Assembly (NCBI GenBank): GCA_022820365.1
Contig: JAJEFO010000061.1
Coordinates: forward strand, 1 to 64,000
Length of the DNA: 64,000 nt
Origin: Silicimonas sp.
GTDB taxonomy: Bacteria; Pseudomonadota; Alphaproteobacteria; Rhodobacterales; Rhodobacteraceae
Direction: 5' to 3'
The notes beneath the pieces were generated by a model that ran no database searches, had not been told where the DNA came from, and saw only the letters and a list, made by a program, of their open reading frames with translations. A program made the position numbers and the translations under genes. Numbering within the stretch: position 1 is the stretch's first letter; the number at the start of each line of letters is the position of its first letter. This document shows positions 26,822-35,575 of this stretch, piece by piece.

Positions 26822-27475
26822 CTACAGCGCGAACTCGCGCCGTTTCTCGAATCCCGGCAGAACCGGCGCCGTTGCATTGAAGGCAAACCGCCAGCTGACG
26901 CCTTGCGCATCCTTGTATCCCACGCGCGCCGTGCCGAGTGCATCTTCCAGAAAGATCGCCACAATGCGCCCGCCCTCTTTCAACTGGTCGACAAGGGCGT
27001 CCGGGATTTCTTGCACGGCACCCTCGATGAGCACCACGTCATAGGGACCATGCCTCGGGGCACCGTCCACCAGGGCGCCACTTGTGACCGCCACATTGTC
27101 AGCCGATGCCTCGCTCAAGGCGCGTTCCGCTTCGCCAGCCAGATCAGCATCTTCTTCCAGGGCGATCACGGCTTCGGCCATGCGTGCAGCCAGCGCCGAT
27201 GAATATCCAAGACCTGCTCCCACATCGAGCACGAGTTCGTCAGGCTGGATGTCCGCCGCCTGAAGCAACTTCGACATCGTGCGTGGAGCAAGCACCACTC
27301 GCCTGCGCCCCAAGGGCACGTTAACGCCCGCATAGGCCGCGTCCATCTGCTCGGACGGCACGAAAAGTTCGCGCGGGACCGAAAGCATGGCGTCCAGAAT
27401 CCGGAAACTCGTGACATCCGAGGGACGTACCTGGGTGTCAACCATGGTTGTGCGACGCTGAGCAAAATCTGCCAT
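26822..27475 (-). CDS. pcm: Protein-L-isoaspartate O-methyltransferase family protein
   Basis: This 217-residue protein belongs to the PCMT family, which methylates isoaspartyl residues to start repair of damaged proteins. It shows the SAM-binding motif I (VLDVGAGLGYSSALAA) and the acidic end of motif II (VIALEEDADL). The segment before motif I, where canonical enzymes have a substrate-binding Ser/Thr region, is changed (RRRVVLAPRTMSKLLQ), as is often seen in the alphaproteobacterial branch next to tolC. Activity on isoaspartate is therefore not certain. Confidence 0.88.
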   Translation of the reverse strand: MADFAQRRTTMVDTQVRPSDVTSFRILDAMLSVPRELFVPSEQMDAAYAGVNVPLGRRRVVLAPRTMSKLLQAADIQPDELVLDVGAGLGYSSALAARMAEAVIALEEDADLAGEAERALSEASADNVAVTSGALVDGAPRHGPYDVVLIEGAVQEIPDALVDQLKEGGRIVAIFLEDALGTARVGYKDAQGVSWRFAFNATAPVLPGFEKRREFAL

Positions 27476-27687
27476 TCAGCGAACTCTTTCGATTGGTGGC
27501 GTAGCGTTATTTCAAACACAGATGTCGGGGGGCGACAAGGTCTCCTTCGAAGCCGTCCATCTGCGCATGCAACACCTGTCCGACGTGGTTTCTGCCTGCT
27601 TCGCGACACAATGCCACCTGGATGGCCGCGCGACGGGTTCGCTACTTGCGTTCGCTAGAAATGCAGCCTACTTCAGTTGGACCTCTT

Positions 27688-27761
27688 GGCGAGTTGGCGG
27701 AGTGGTTACGCAGCGGATTGCAAATCCGTGTACACCGGTTCGATTCCGGTACTCGCCTCCA
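27688..27761 (+). tRNA. tRNA-Cys (GCA)
   Basis: The sequence folds as a complete cloverleaf. The acceptor stem is GGCGAGT pairing perfectly with ACTCGCC, the D arm is present, and the anticodon loop TTGCAAA sits on a five-pair stem (GCGGA/TCCGT, last pair G-T). The T arm contains GGTTCGATTCC. The anticodon GCA reads cysteine codons. The discriminator is T (U73, typical of tRNA-Cys) and CCA is encoded at 27759-27761. It marks the left edge of an accessory segment. Confidence 0.95.
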
Positions 27762-28060
27762 AAGTTCCCTTGTTCAGTCCCCATCACCTCATGACCATGA
27801 CCGTCGGCAGGCTAAACTTTCTTGAATTGGCACCGGTGGGCGCCGATTCAGCGCCAAGTGTTCCGAGGCGCTGCACCTCGCGTCCACTGGTCTTGAACGT
27901 TTCCGTGCCCTGACTTCAAGCTTGCCCGCGGTCTCAATGCCACGACAGTTCAATCCATGATGTCTGCTCGCGCCAATCAAGCTGCTGGCGCTCCTCGCAT
28001 CTGAGACACGCCATTATGAGCTGCAATAGTAGATTGGACAGCGGATTTGAGCTATTTTTA

Positions 28061-28122
28061 CAGATCATGGATTGAACGAACCAGTTAGATCTGATATATA
28101 TTACTGCATCTCAATTATGCAG
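28061..28122 (+). promoter_or_regulatory. Promoter and operator candidates for hipBA
   Basis: A strong sigma70-type promoter is visible: TTGAAC at 28072-28077, a 17-base spacer, then TATATA at 28095-28100. Two inverted repeats sit on it. CAGATC (28061-28066) with GATCTG (28088-28093) brackets the -35 box. CTGCAT (28104-28109) with ATGCAG (28117-28122) lies at the expected transcription start. They are good candidates for autorepression by the HipB-like protein. The local DNA is AT-rich compared with its surroundings. Confidence 0.65.
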
Positions 28123-28145
28123 CAATCAGCAAAAGTATATCAAAA

Positions 28146-28739
28146 ATGAGGTATGAAGCAGAGGAATTGGCGGCAACCCTCAAAGCTGCTCGCGAAAGGA
28201 GCGGGATCAGCCAACGCGCGCTGAGCGCACGCGCCGGTGTGCCGCAATCGCACATTTCCAGAATCGAAAGAGGCCATGTGAACCTTACTGTCTCAAGCTT
28301 AACGGCCATCGCCAACGCCCTTGATCTGGACATCGCTCTCGTTCCGCGGCAGGCCATGCCGGCAGTCAAGGCGATCTGCCGCAGCGCTGGCGATGCGCGG
28401 CAATCATTGCCCGATGTCAGAAAGGAACTTGCCCGCATCGCGAAACAGCTGGAAAACCTGAAGACGCTGGGAACCGAATTGTCAGCGTACGAAGATTTGC
28501 ATCGAAAATTCCGCGAACTGCGACAGTTCGAACATCTCATCAGGGACAAAGATGCCCTGATCAGCATCAAGAAGAACCTCAAGGCCATTGGGCGTACCCG
28601 AGATGGCCATGTTCGTCTGGGTGGTGTCGCGCAGCAAATTGCGGACTTGAGCAATGCACTCGCACATGGCGGCATGAGGGTGGATCAACCGAGGTCGCCA
28701 CGTCCTGCGTATCGCCTTGAGGAGGACGATGATGACTGA
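28146..28739 (+). CDS. hipB: HipB-like antitoxin/repressor, XRE family
   Basis: The N-terminal domain (about residues 9-63) is a classic Cro/CI helix-turn-helix (GISQRALSARAGVPQSHISR). In HipBA modules it binds the operator and neutralises HipA. At 197 residues it is more than twice the length of E. coli HipB. The C-terminal 130 residues form a hydrophilic, probably helical extension of unknown role, ending in an acidic tail (LEEDDDD). The hipA ribosome binding site (AGGAGG, 28720-28725) lies within its last codons, and its stop overlaps the hipA start. Confidence 0.85.
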   Translation: MRYEAEELAATLKAARERSGISQRALSARAGVPQSHISRIERGHVNLTVSSLTAIANALDLDIALVPRQAMPAVKAICRSAGDARQSLPDVRKELARIAKQLENLKTLGTELSAYEDLHRKFRELRQFEHLIRDKDALISIKKNLKAIGRTRDGHVRLGGVAQQIADLSNALAHGGMRVDQPRSPRPAYRLEEDDDD

Positions 28740-29961
28740 CGTCAATGTCCTAAACGTGAACCTCTACGGAAATCGAGTCGGAACGCTGACCAATGTAGGC
28801 GGCGACCGAACGATCTTTGCCTTTACTGATGCGTATATCGAAGACGCTGAGAGACCGACCCTAGGGCTTGCCTTCAAGGACGAGTTTGGCGAACTGATGA
28901 CGGAGTTTCGGATGTACCAGAAACGCGTCTCGCCTTTCTTTTCGAATCTGCTGCCCGAAGGGCGCTTAAGGAGGTATCTCGCCGAACAAGCAGCCGTGAA
29001 CGAAGAGCGGGAGTTCCATTTGCTTTGGGCGCTGGGGTGTGACCTGCCTGGCGCTGTCACGATCACTTCAGCAGACCGAGAATCATGGCCCCCAATTCGC
29101 ACCGGCGGTGAAGATGGCCATGGCAACGACCATCGCGAAACCGCGCTGCGTTTCTCGCTGGCTGGCGTTCAGCTCAAGTTCTCGGCCGTAATGGAGCCAA
29201 TGGGCGGACTTGCCATCCCAGCCTCAGGAGACGGCGGTTCTTGGATCGCCAAGCTACCTTCACATAGATTCGATGCCGTGCCAGAGAACGAGTTCTCGAT
29301 GATGAAGCTCGCACAGCTTGTCGGCATTGACGTTCCTGAAATCGACCTCGTCTCGGTCAACGCGATCAAGAACCTGCCGGGCGGAACTGACGGACTTGGC
29401 AGCAGTGCTCTCGTCATCGAACGCTTTGATCGCCTCTCCGACGGCTCGCGCGTGCACATCGAGGACTTTGCACAGGTCTTCGGGATCTTCCCGGAAAGGA
29501 AGTACAGAAGCGCGAGCTTTCGAAGCGTGGCACAGGTTGTCGCCACCGAATGTGCCGAAGCAGACATCACCGAGTTTGTCCGAAGGCTGACCTTCAACAT
29601 GCTGATCGGCAATGCCGACATGCACCTGAAGAACTGGTCGCTGATCTATCGCGACAGGCAACACGCGTCTCTCGCGCCAGCCTACGACTTTGTCTCGACC
29701 ATACCCTACATTCCGGGCAACGATACGTACATGAAGATCAGTCGAAGGAAGGGGTTTTCAGACTTTTCCGTCGATGAATTGGCGCATCTCGCAGTCAAGT
29801 CCTCAATCCCGAAGAAGATGGCCATCGACACCGCCAAGGAGACCGTGTCTCTCTTCCGCGAACTTTGGACCCGGGAAGCGCCGAACCTGCCAATTGGCAA
29901 GGAAGTGATTTCCAAGGTGGAATCGCACATGACGAGAGTCCCGATCCTGCGTGAGCTTTAG
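28732..29961 (+). CDS. hipA: HipA-type serine/threonine kinase toxin
   Basis: HipA kinases phosphorylate glutamyl-tRNA synthetase or related targets and push cells into dormancy. The 409-residue protein has the N-terminal subdomain-1 (about 5-105) and the kinase core. Catalytic residues are visible: GNADMHLKN (N294, D296, H298, K300, N301) and the metal-binding PAYDF (D319). The ATP-binding GVQLKFS segment is near residue 145. The start at 28732 (MTDVNV) gives a six-base spacing to AGGAGG; 28729 is also possible. All motifs are intact, so it should be active. Confidence 0.9.
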   Translation: MTDVNVLNVNLYGNRVGTLTNVGGDRTIFAFTDAYIEDAERPTLGLAFKDEFGELMTEFRMYQKRVSPFFSNLLPEGRLRRYLAEQAAVNEEREFHLLWALGCDLPGAVTITSADRESWPPIRTGGEDGHGNDHRETALRFSLAGVQLKFSAVMEPMGGLAIPASGDGGSWIAKLPSHRFDAVPENEFSMMKLAQLVGIDVPEIDLVSVNAIKNLPGGTDGLGSSALVIERFDRLSDGSRVHIEDFAQVFGIFPERKYRSASFRSVAQVVATECAEADITEFVRRLTFNMLIGNADMHLKNWSLIYRDRQHASLAPAYDFVSTIPYIPGNDTYMKISRRKGFSDFSVDELAHLAVKSSIPKKMAIDTAKETVSLFRELWTREAPNLPIGKEVISKVESHMTRVPILREL

Positions 29962-29999
29962 TTGCAATGCTGTTGCCATAAACGCAGTTCGGGACGATT

Positions 30000-30662
30000 T
30001 CAGGCGTCCAGTCGTGTTTCCTGCGTGATACCCGGCCGCGCCATCGCGAGTTCGGCTGCCAGCGAGACGTGGTGGTCGAGAAGGGTGATGGCGAGCATCA
30101 TGATCTCGTTGCCGCCCTCGATCCGGCAGGCGACGGCCCGCACCGGAAGCTCGCCACGGCTTCGCCAAAGGTCGCGGCCACCAATTCCTCGCCCGTGGGG
30201 GCACTGGGCAGCCATCGGCGAGCCATCGGGCTCGGTGATCTCGGCAAGAAACCGCGCTCGCAGATGATGGTGCGCACCCACGTCAGGACGTTGTTGTCCG
30301 CGGTCAACGGCCAGAAACAATCCGCCGCCAGCTTCAGAACCACGGGTTCGTTGATCAAGGCGCCCCGATGATCACACATCGGGACATGCTTGCCGTGATT
30401 CACCGAATTGCTCGACAAGGCGCGCACTGAAACGATCTGAACAAGACGCGCGGCGTCCGACCCCGACCTCCACCTACCGCTGAACAGCGACGTCCCACCG
30501 GCTGGCAGCGTTCATCAGGCGGTCGTGCTCGGCATCAGGGTCGCCGTACGTAACCGGCATCAGCATCTTGTTGTAGGGCGAAAGGGCGGTCACGCCGTCC
30601 TTAACGGTCGCCTCGTAGTACGGTGAAACGCGAAGTCGCGGGTTGGGGCCGATTTCAGCCAT
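30000..30662 (-). pseudogene. Aminomethyltransferase/DMSP-demethylase-like pseudogene
   Basis: Reading the minus strand, an open frame from 30662 gives a good N-terminus of the GcvT/DmdA-like family (MAEIGPNPRLRVSPYYEATV, ...AASRWDVAVQR) and stops at 30474. The protein then continues in another frame (GSDAARLVQIV, GKHVPMCDHRGALINEPVVL). It shifts to a third frame near 30280 (EITEPDGSPMAAQ) and shifts again (EELVAATFGEAVASFR). Such changes, plus the missing C-terminal half, mark a decayed folate-dependent demethylase or aminomethyltransferase gene. Sequencing error cannot be excluded but would need at least three indels. Confidence 0.75.
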
Positions 30663-31160
30663 CTGTAGTCACCCTTTCGCTTCCCCAGACGCAATCGGTC
30701 GAGGTCGCTCACGTTCCCGGCACCGATCACTCGCCGAGACCTGCCGCATGCAGTGCGCCCGTCCTGGTGATCATCGACAGGGTTTGCCGTTCACGAAAGT
30801 CCAGTCAGGCCAATGCTGCTTCCTGTCGATTCTTCAAGCCCTTCTCAATCCGTTCGTTCAGTGTCCGCGCCAATTGTCGTGACGCAGGATTTCGCGCGCA
30901 GCTTGACGGACCAATGATGTAAGAATGCCGCACGCGAAAGGAATGTGCAGGCTCGCTCTTCACCTCGACCAGCGAAAAAGTTAACGGCATCGGCGTAGTG
31001 TTCATGCTCAGCTTGCAACGCTGCCACCTTAACTGCCCCCGCCCCTTCTTGGCCAAATCCCTCCGCTTTGCGGGAAACGCCGACGTCGTTCGTAAGAGGC
31101 TGCGTTCCTCTCGCAGCAATCCGGCGCCGCCCGCGCGGGTCAACACATAGGAGAGCACAG
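30663..31160. other. Gene-poor remnant region
   Basis: These 498 bases between the pseudogene and the phosphoesterase gene contain no supported gene. A 117-codon minus frame ending at 30805 has no recognised product. The segment is probably decayed sequence within an accessory block. Confidence 0.4.
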
Positions 31161-31730
31161 ATGGCGCACTGGTACACCGCCGATCTACACTTCGGCCACG
31201 GAAACATCATTCGGCTCTGCAACCGGCCGTTTCGCGACGCCGACCAAATGGACGCGATCCTGATGGAGAACCTCAAGAATTGCGTGGACCGGGGCGACCA
31301 TCTTTGGATTGTCGGCGACTTCGCGTTCGGCAGAAGGTCGAAAGACACGGTCTGGTTGCGCGAACTCTTCGACCAGCTGCCGGGTGCACGCAAGCACCTG
31401 CTCATCGGCAACCACGACAATTTCCATACCCAGGAACTGCCTTGGGACAGCCTGGCGCATCTGGTCGAGCTCAAGGATGGCCCCAAGAACAGCCGGGCCA
31501 ACACGTTGTGCCATTACCCCATGGTGACGTGGAACCATTCGCGGCGCGGCGCGTTGCAGCTCTTTGGCCATGTCCACGACAATTGGGCAGGCACACGGAA
31601 CTCGGTCAACGTCGGCGTCGACCTCTGGGACTTCATGCCCGTGCGGATCGAAGAGGTTCGGGAGCGCGCGAAGGAGCTTCCGGTGAACTTGCACTGGGAT
31701 GACGCGGAACCGGGCGCAGACTTGGGGTAG
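31161..31730 (+). CDS. Calcineurin-like metallophosphoesterase
   Basis: This 189-residue cytoplasmic protein carries the full two-metal phosphoesterase motif set: DLHFGH, GDFAFG, GNHD, CHYPMVTWN and FGHVHDN. These are typical of small stand-alone phosphoesterases often found on phages and islands. The substrate (phosphomonoester, cyclic nucleotide or RNA end) is unknown. The ATG at 31161 has GGAGAG seven bases upstream; the longer frame reaching back to 31068 lacks conserved residues. No operon partner is visible. Confidence 0.85.
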   Translation: MAHWYTADLHFGHGNIIRLCNRPFRDADQMDAILMENLKNCVDRGDHLWIVGDFAFGRRSKDTVWLRELFDQLPGARKHLLIGNHDNFHTQELPWDSLAHLVELKDGPKNSRANTLCHYPMVTWNHSRRGALQLFGHVHDNWAGTRNSVNVGVDLWDFMPVRIEEVRERAKELPVNLHWDDAEPGADLG

Positions 31731-32068
31731 ATGGCCCAGCCAATCTTGTCCGTCGCCGATTGGAAGGCGATCTGCTCAACACGCATTACACCGCACCTGC
31801 AGAGGGGAGCGATAGTGCATCAGCGTCCATCGGTGCTTGCCGGAGCGCCTGACGCTCAAAGGCTCCTGATCCCGTCGCGTTGGCAGACCGCTCGTGACAT
31901 CGTCGACGACAATCCTTGTTGGATGTTGTCGCCTCGTTCAGTGCAGCAGTGCAACTCGGAATGGCGCGCAAGGTGACAACAAGAGCACGGTGTTTCAGCC
32001 GTACATGAACTCAGCTCGTTGCGTCGGCGCAACTCTGTTGGCAGCCAGCAGAGAGCTTCCTCTTGCCC
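31731..32068. other. Gene-free gap
   Basis: These 338 bases lie between convergent genes. No gene, RNA or convincing terminator was seen. Confidence 0.45.
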
Positions 32069-33685
32069 TCACCGTCGTGCGTGAGGCGGCAGCCTGAGGC
32101 CGTCTGACTCGAGTTCTGCCCGATCCCGGTACCCGATCAGGATTCCGGGCGGTTCGCGGGCATCTGTCATTGCCTCGACCTCTTCGGCCGTTCTGGTGAT
32201 CCGGTTGTGGTGCTGCCGAGTCCACTCGAAATGCAGTCCGCGCAATCTCTCGACCTGTTCGCCAAAGGCCGGGTCACCTCCCAAATCGACCAATTCGTCA
32301 GGGTCGGCTTCCAGGTCGAACAGCAAAGGGCGCATCTCTTCGACATGCACATATTTCCAGCGCCCGTCGAAGATCATCGTCAGCCGGGCGTTGCCCTGAT
32401 CGACCCCAACCGCCCTGCGAGCATCGCGCGTGGCATAGTCGTATTCGGATACGCAGAAGTCTCGCCACGGCGCCTCCTGACCATGAAGCAATGGCTGCAA
32501 TGACACTCCCTCATGAATGTTTGGCTTGGGCTGGCCGCCAAAGAACTCGACAAAGGTCGGTGCCAGATCGACGCCTTCCACAAGTCGGTCCACAGTCGTT
32601 CCCCTGGTTGCATCCGCTTCTCGTCGCGGATCGTACACGATCAAGGGAACGCGAGCCGAGCAGTCGTAGAACAGGTCCTTCTCGCCCATCCAGTGATCAC
32701 CCATGTTGTCGCCGTGGTCCGAGCAGAACACGATCATCGTGTCATCCAGTCGCTCGCACTCCCCAAGGTAGGTGAAGAGGCGACCCAGATTGTCATCCAG
32801 TTCCCGGATCAGGCCCATGTAGACCGGCGCAACCAGGTTGCGCACTTCGTCACGGGAAAAGTTCTTGCTTACGCGCATGTCCATCCACGCCTGCATGAGC
32901 GGATGGTCGGACTGACGCTCGCCATCGCTGCGATTTACGGGCGGCAGATCGGACGCCGAATACATGTCGTTGTACGGGGCTGGCGCCAGATACGGCCAAT
33001 GCGGCTTGATGTAGCTCAGGTGGCAAAGCCAAGGCTGGTCGCCCTGCCCTTCGATGAACTCGATCCCGCGCGTCGTGAGCCAAGCCGTTTCCGAATGTTC
33101 CTTCGGCACTCGCGCAGCGAAGGGCGCATTTTCCAGCACCCAGCCGGACCGCAAGTCCCCGTCCGGGCCAGTCGCCGTGTTGGCCCATTCCTCCCACGGG
33201 TTGTCCCCGTCCATGCCATGATCACGCAGGTATCGGTCATAGTCCTCGGCATGCCGTGACGGATAATCTGAATGATTGGTGCCGTCGTCGCGCACGAACA
33301 CCTCGAACCCGCACTCGCTGACAAGCGCACCGATGGTTCCTTCCGGCTCGATCCCGAGCCGCTTCATGCCGTCCAGGTCGGGCGTCATGTGCGTCTTGCC
33401 AACCAGGGTGCACTTGACTCCGATCTCGCGGAGATGATCCCCTAGGGTCGGCTCCCCGACGCGAAGCGGGAACCCGTTCCAGGTGGAGCCGTGGCTGCGG
33501 ACGTAACGGCCGGTGTAATAGCTCATCCGGCTCGGACCGCAGATCGGGGACTGAACGTACGCCCTGTTGAAACGCACGCCGCGAGACGCCAGCCAATCCA
33601 GGTTGGGCGTCTCGATATGCCTGGCGCCGTAGCAACTGAGATAGTCCCAGCGCAGCTGATCCGCCATGATCCATAGAACGTTCAA
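32069..33685 (-). CDS. Sulfatase (type I, formylglycine-dependent)
   Basis: This 538-residue hydrolase belongs to the alkaline-phosphatase/sulfatase superfamily. The motif CGPSR (C49) is the C-x-P-S-R signature whose cysteine is converted to formylglycine. The metal ligands are in MADQLRWD and in VFCSDHGDNMGDH. It has no signal peptide, so it acts in the cytoplasm. The start is TTG, one base after the livM-type stop, with AGGAAGGG as ribosome binding site. It is the last gene of the minus-strand operon and probably desulfates the imported substrate. A formylglycine-generating enzyme is not in the window. Confidence 0.88.
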   Translation of the reverse strand: MNVLWIMADQLRWDYLSCYGARHIETPNLDWLASRGVRFNRAYVQSPICGPSRMSYYTGRYVRSHGSTWNGFPLRVGEPTLGDHLREIGVKCTLVGKTHMTPDLDGMKRLGIEPEGTIGALVSECGFEVFVRDDGTNHSDYPSRHAEDYDRYLRDHGMDGDNPWEEWANTATGPDGDLRSGWVLENAPFAARVPKEHSETAWLTTRGIEFIEGQGDQPWLCHLSYIKPHWPYLAPAPYNDMYSASDLPPVNRSDGERQSDHPLMQAWMDMRVSKNFSRDEVRNLVAPVYMGLIRELDDNLGRLFTYLGECERLDDTMIVFCSDHGDNMGDHWMGEKDLFYDCSARVPLIVYDPRREADATRGTTVDRLVEGVDLAPTFVEFFGGQPKPNIHEGVSLQPLLHGQEAPWRDFCVSEYDYATRDARRAVGVDQGNARLTMIFDGRWKYVHVEEMRPLLFDLEADPDELVDLGGDPAFGEQVERLRGLHFEWTRQHHNRITRTAEEVEAMTDAREPPGILIGYRDRAELESDGLRLPPHARR

Positions 33686-33686
33686 T

Positions 33687-34712
33687 TCAAGATCCCTTCC
33701 TGCCCTTGCCTTCGTAGTGAACGCGATAGCTCAGCGGAAAGAGCTCGAGATCATAGCGGTCACGAATCAATCCCCAGATGCCCTTGGGTGCCTTCAGCAT
33801 CACCACGATGGCCACTGCGCCGAGGATCATGAGGTAGATCGTGCCAAAGTCCGCCAGCGTTTCCCGAATCGCGAAGAAGACAAGCGTGCCGATGATCGGC
33901 CCTTCCAGCGTGCCGATCCCGCCGATGACGACGATGAAAATCACGAAGGCAGTCCAGTCGTTGACCGAAAACGCGGCATCAGGCGAAATCCGTAGCTTCT
34001 GGAGAAATATCAGCCCGCCGACAACCGCGGTCAGCGCAGAAGTCACGACATAAACTTCCAGCTTCGTCCGCCAGATATCGATGCCCAGGCCGGATGCGGC
34101 AGCCTCGCTGTCGCGGATTGCGGTAAGGGCCAGCCCCCTGCGCGACCTCAGGAACAGGTAGATGGTGCCGATGACCACGACGGCGGCCCCCAGCGCCAGC
34201 CAGTAACTCAGGGCCTCGCGTCCCGACCTGGAGGACGAAAGCGACCTGACAATGCCGACCGGCAGCGACGACCCCGAACCGCCGCCCAAGGCGGACACCT
34301 GCGCAAATGACAGGCGAAACACCTCCGCCGCCACCCAAGTGCCAATGGCGAAGTAGGCTCCCTTGAGCCGAAAGATGAGCGTGGCGACAGGGACCGAAAC
34401 CGCCGCCGCGAGGCCTCCAGCTGCGGCAATGGCCGCGATCGGGTGCAGTCCGCCAAACACGGTCAGGGCAAAGAGCATGTAGCCCCCAAATCCGACATAG
34501 GCCTGCTGCCCTACCGAAACCAGACCCGCGTAGCCTGCCATCAAGTTCCACAGGCAGGCCAGGGACAGGTACAGGTAGATCTCGCCCATGAGCCGCATGT
34601 CGGCCCGCCCCGCCCACCAAGGTGCAAGCGCAAGCATGGCCAGCACCAGCGCCGCGACGAGCATCGCGATGCGCGAGGCCCGCGTCGCGCGCGTGACTGC
34701 AGGGGCGCTCAA
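33687..34712 (-). CDS. Branched-chain-type ABC transporter permease (LivM)
   Basis: This inner-membrane permease has about 9-10 hydrophobic segments and the LivM-type motifs AGYAGLVSVGQQAYVGFGGY, AIRDSEAAASGLGID and VIGGIGTLEGPIIG. It belongs to the HAAT family, whose members import amino acids and also aromatic acids, amides and urea. The likely start is TTG at 34712, which overlaps the livH stop (TTGA); ATG at 34664 is an alternative. Length with the TTG start is 341 residues, normal for LivM. Confidence 0.88.
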   Translation of the reverse strand: MSAPAVTRATRASRIAMLVAALVLAMLALAPWWAGRADMRLMGEIYLYLSLACLWNLMAGYAGLVSVGQQAYVGFGGYMLFALTVFGGLHPIAAIAAAGGLAAAVSVPVATLIFRLKGAYFAIGTWVAAEVFRLSFAQVSALGGGSGSSLPVGIVRSLSSSRSGREALSYWLALGAAVVVIGTIYLFLRSRRGLALTAIRDSEAAASGLGIDIWRTKLEVYVVTSALTAVVGGLIFLQKLRISPDAAFSVNDWTAFVIFIVVIGGIGTLEGPIIGTLVFFAIRETLADFGTIYLMILGAVAIVVMLKAPKGIWGLIRDRYDLELFPLSYRVHYEGKGRKGS

Positions 34713-35575
34713 TGCTCCACCCTCGGAAACAAGCCGTTGGGGCGAACGGCAAGAACGACGAGAAACGCGACATGCCCCGCCAGCAATTGCCACCCTGGAT
34801 CGATCTTTGCCCCCAAGGTCTGGGCGACGCCGAGAATCACGCCCCCGGCCAAGGTGCCCCAGAGATTGCCAAGTCCGCCGATTATGACGGCCTCGAAACC
34901 GAATATCAGGCGACCGCCCCCGATTGCCGGATCAAAGCTCGTCCTGACACCAAGCAGGATGCCGGCAATTGCCGTCACCGCAAGCGCCAAGGCCATTGCC
35001 AGGCCGAAGACATGCGCCTTGTTCAACCCCATGAGCTGGGCAATTTCCTGATTGTCCGAGACGGCACGGAAGCCACGTCCCAGACCGGTGCTGTAAAAGA
35101 CCCACTGCAGGACGGCGATGACGGCAACCGCGATGGCGAAGGTCAGGAGCGGCAGGATTCCTACCGCCAAACCCCCAAGGGAGATGCTAGCCGTCTCGAT
35201 CACGCCTCCATTGAGCTTCTGCGGATCGGCGGAATAGCCTTCCAGCAGGGCGTTCTGAATGATGACGGACAATCCGAATGTCACGAGAAGCGGCGGCAGG
35301 ATGTCATCCCCGAGTGCCTGGTTGAGCAGCCCGCGTTGCAGCGCGTAACCGATCGCGGCCATCACGGGCATAACGATCAGTAGGGCGACGAACGGATGCA
35401 CGCCCAGGACCATGGTCGTGCTGAGGCCGATATAGGCGGCCAGCACGATCAGGTCGCCATGGGCTATGTTGACCAGCCGCATCACGCCGAAGATCAGCGA
35501 CAGCCCAGCGGCGAACAGCGCGTAGAGGCCGCCCAGCAAGACGCCTTGAACCAGCGCATTGACCCATTCGATCAT
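34709..35575 (-). CDS. Branched-chain-type ABC transporter permease (LivH)
   Basis: This 288-residue inner-membrane permease has about eight membrane segments. LivH-type signatures include GLYALFAAGLSLIFGVMRLVN near the N-terminus and GFEAVIIGGLGNLWGTLAGG near the end. Its ATG overlaps the livF stop (ATGA), and its stop overlaps the livM start. It forms the channel with the LivM-type partner. Confidence 0.9.
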   Translation of the reverse strand: MIEWVNALVQGVLLGGLYALFAAGLSLIFGVMRLVNIAHGDLIVLAAYIGLSTTMVLGVHPFVALLIVMPVMAAIGYALQRGLLNQALGDDILPPLLVTFGLSVIIQNALLEGYSADPQKLNGGVIETASISLGGLAVGILPLLTFAIAVAVIAVLQWVFYSTGLGRGFRAVSDNQEIAQLMGLNKAHVFGLAMALALAVTAIAGILLGVRTSFDPAIGGGRLIFGFEAVIIGGLGNLWGTLAGGVILGVAQTLGAKIDPGWQLLAGHVAFLVVLAVRPNGLFPRVEH

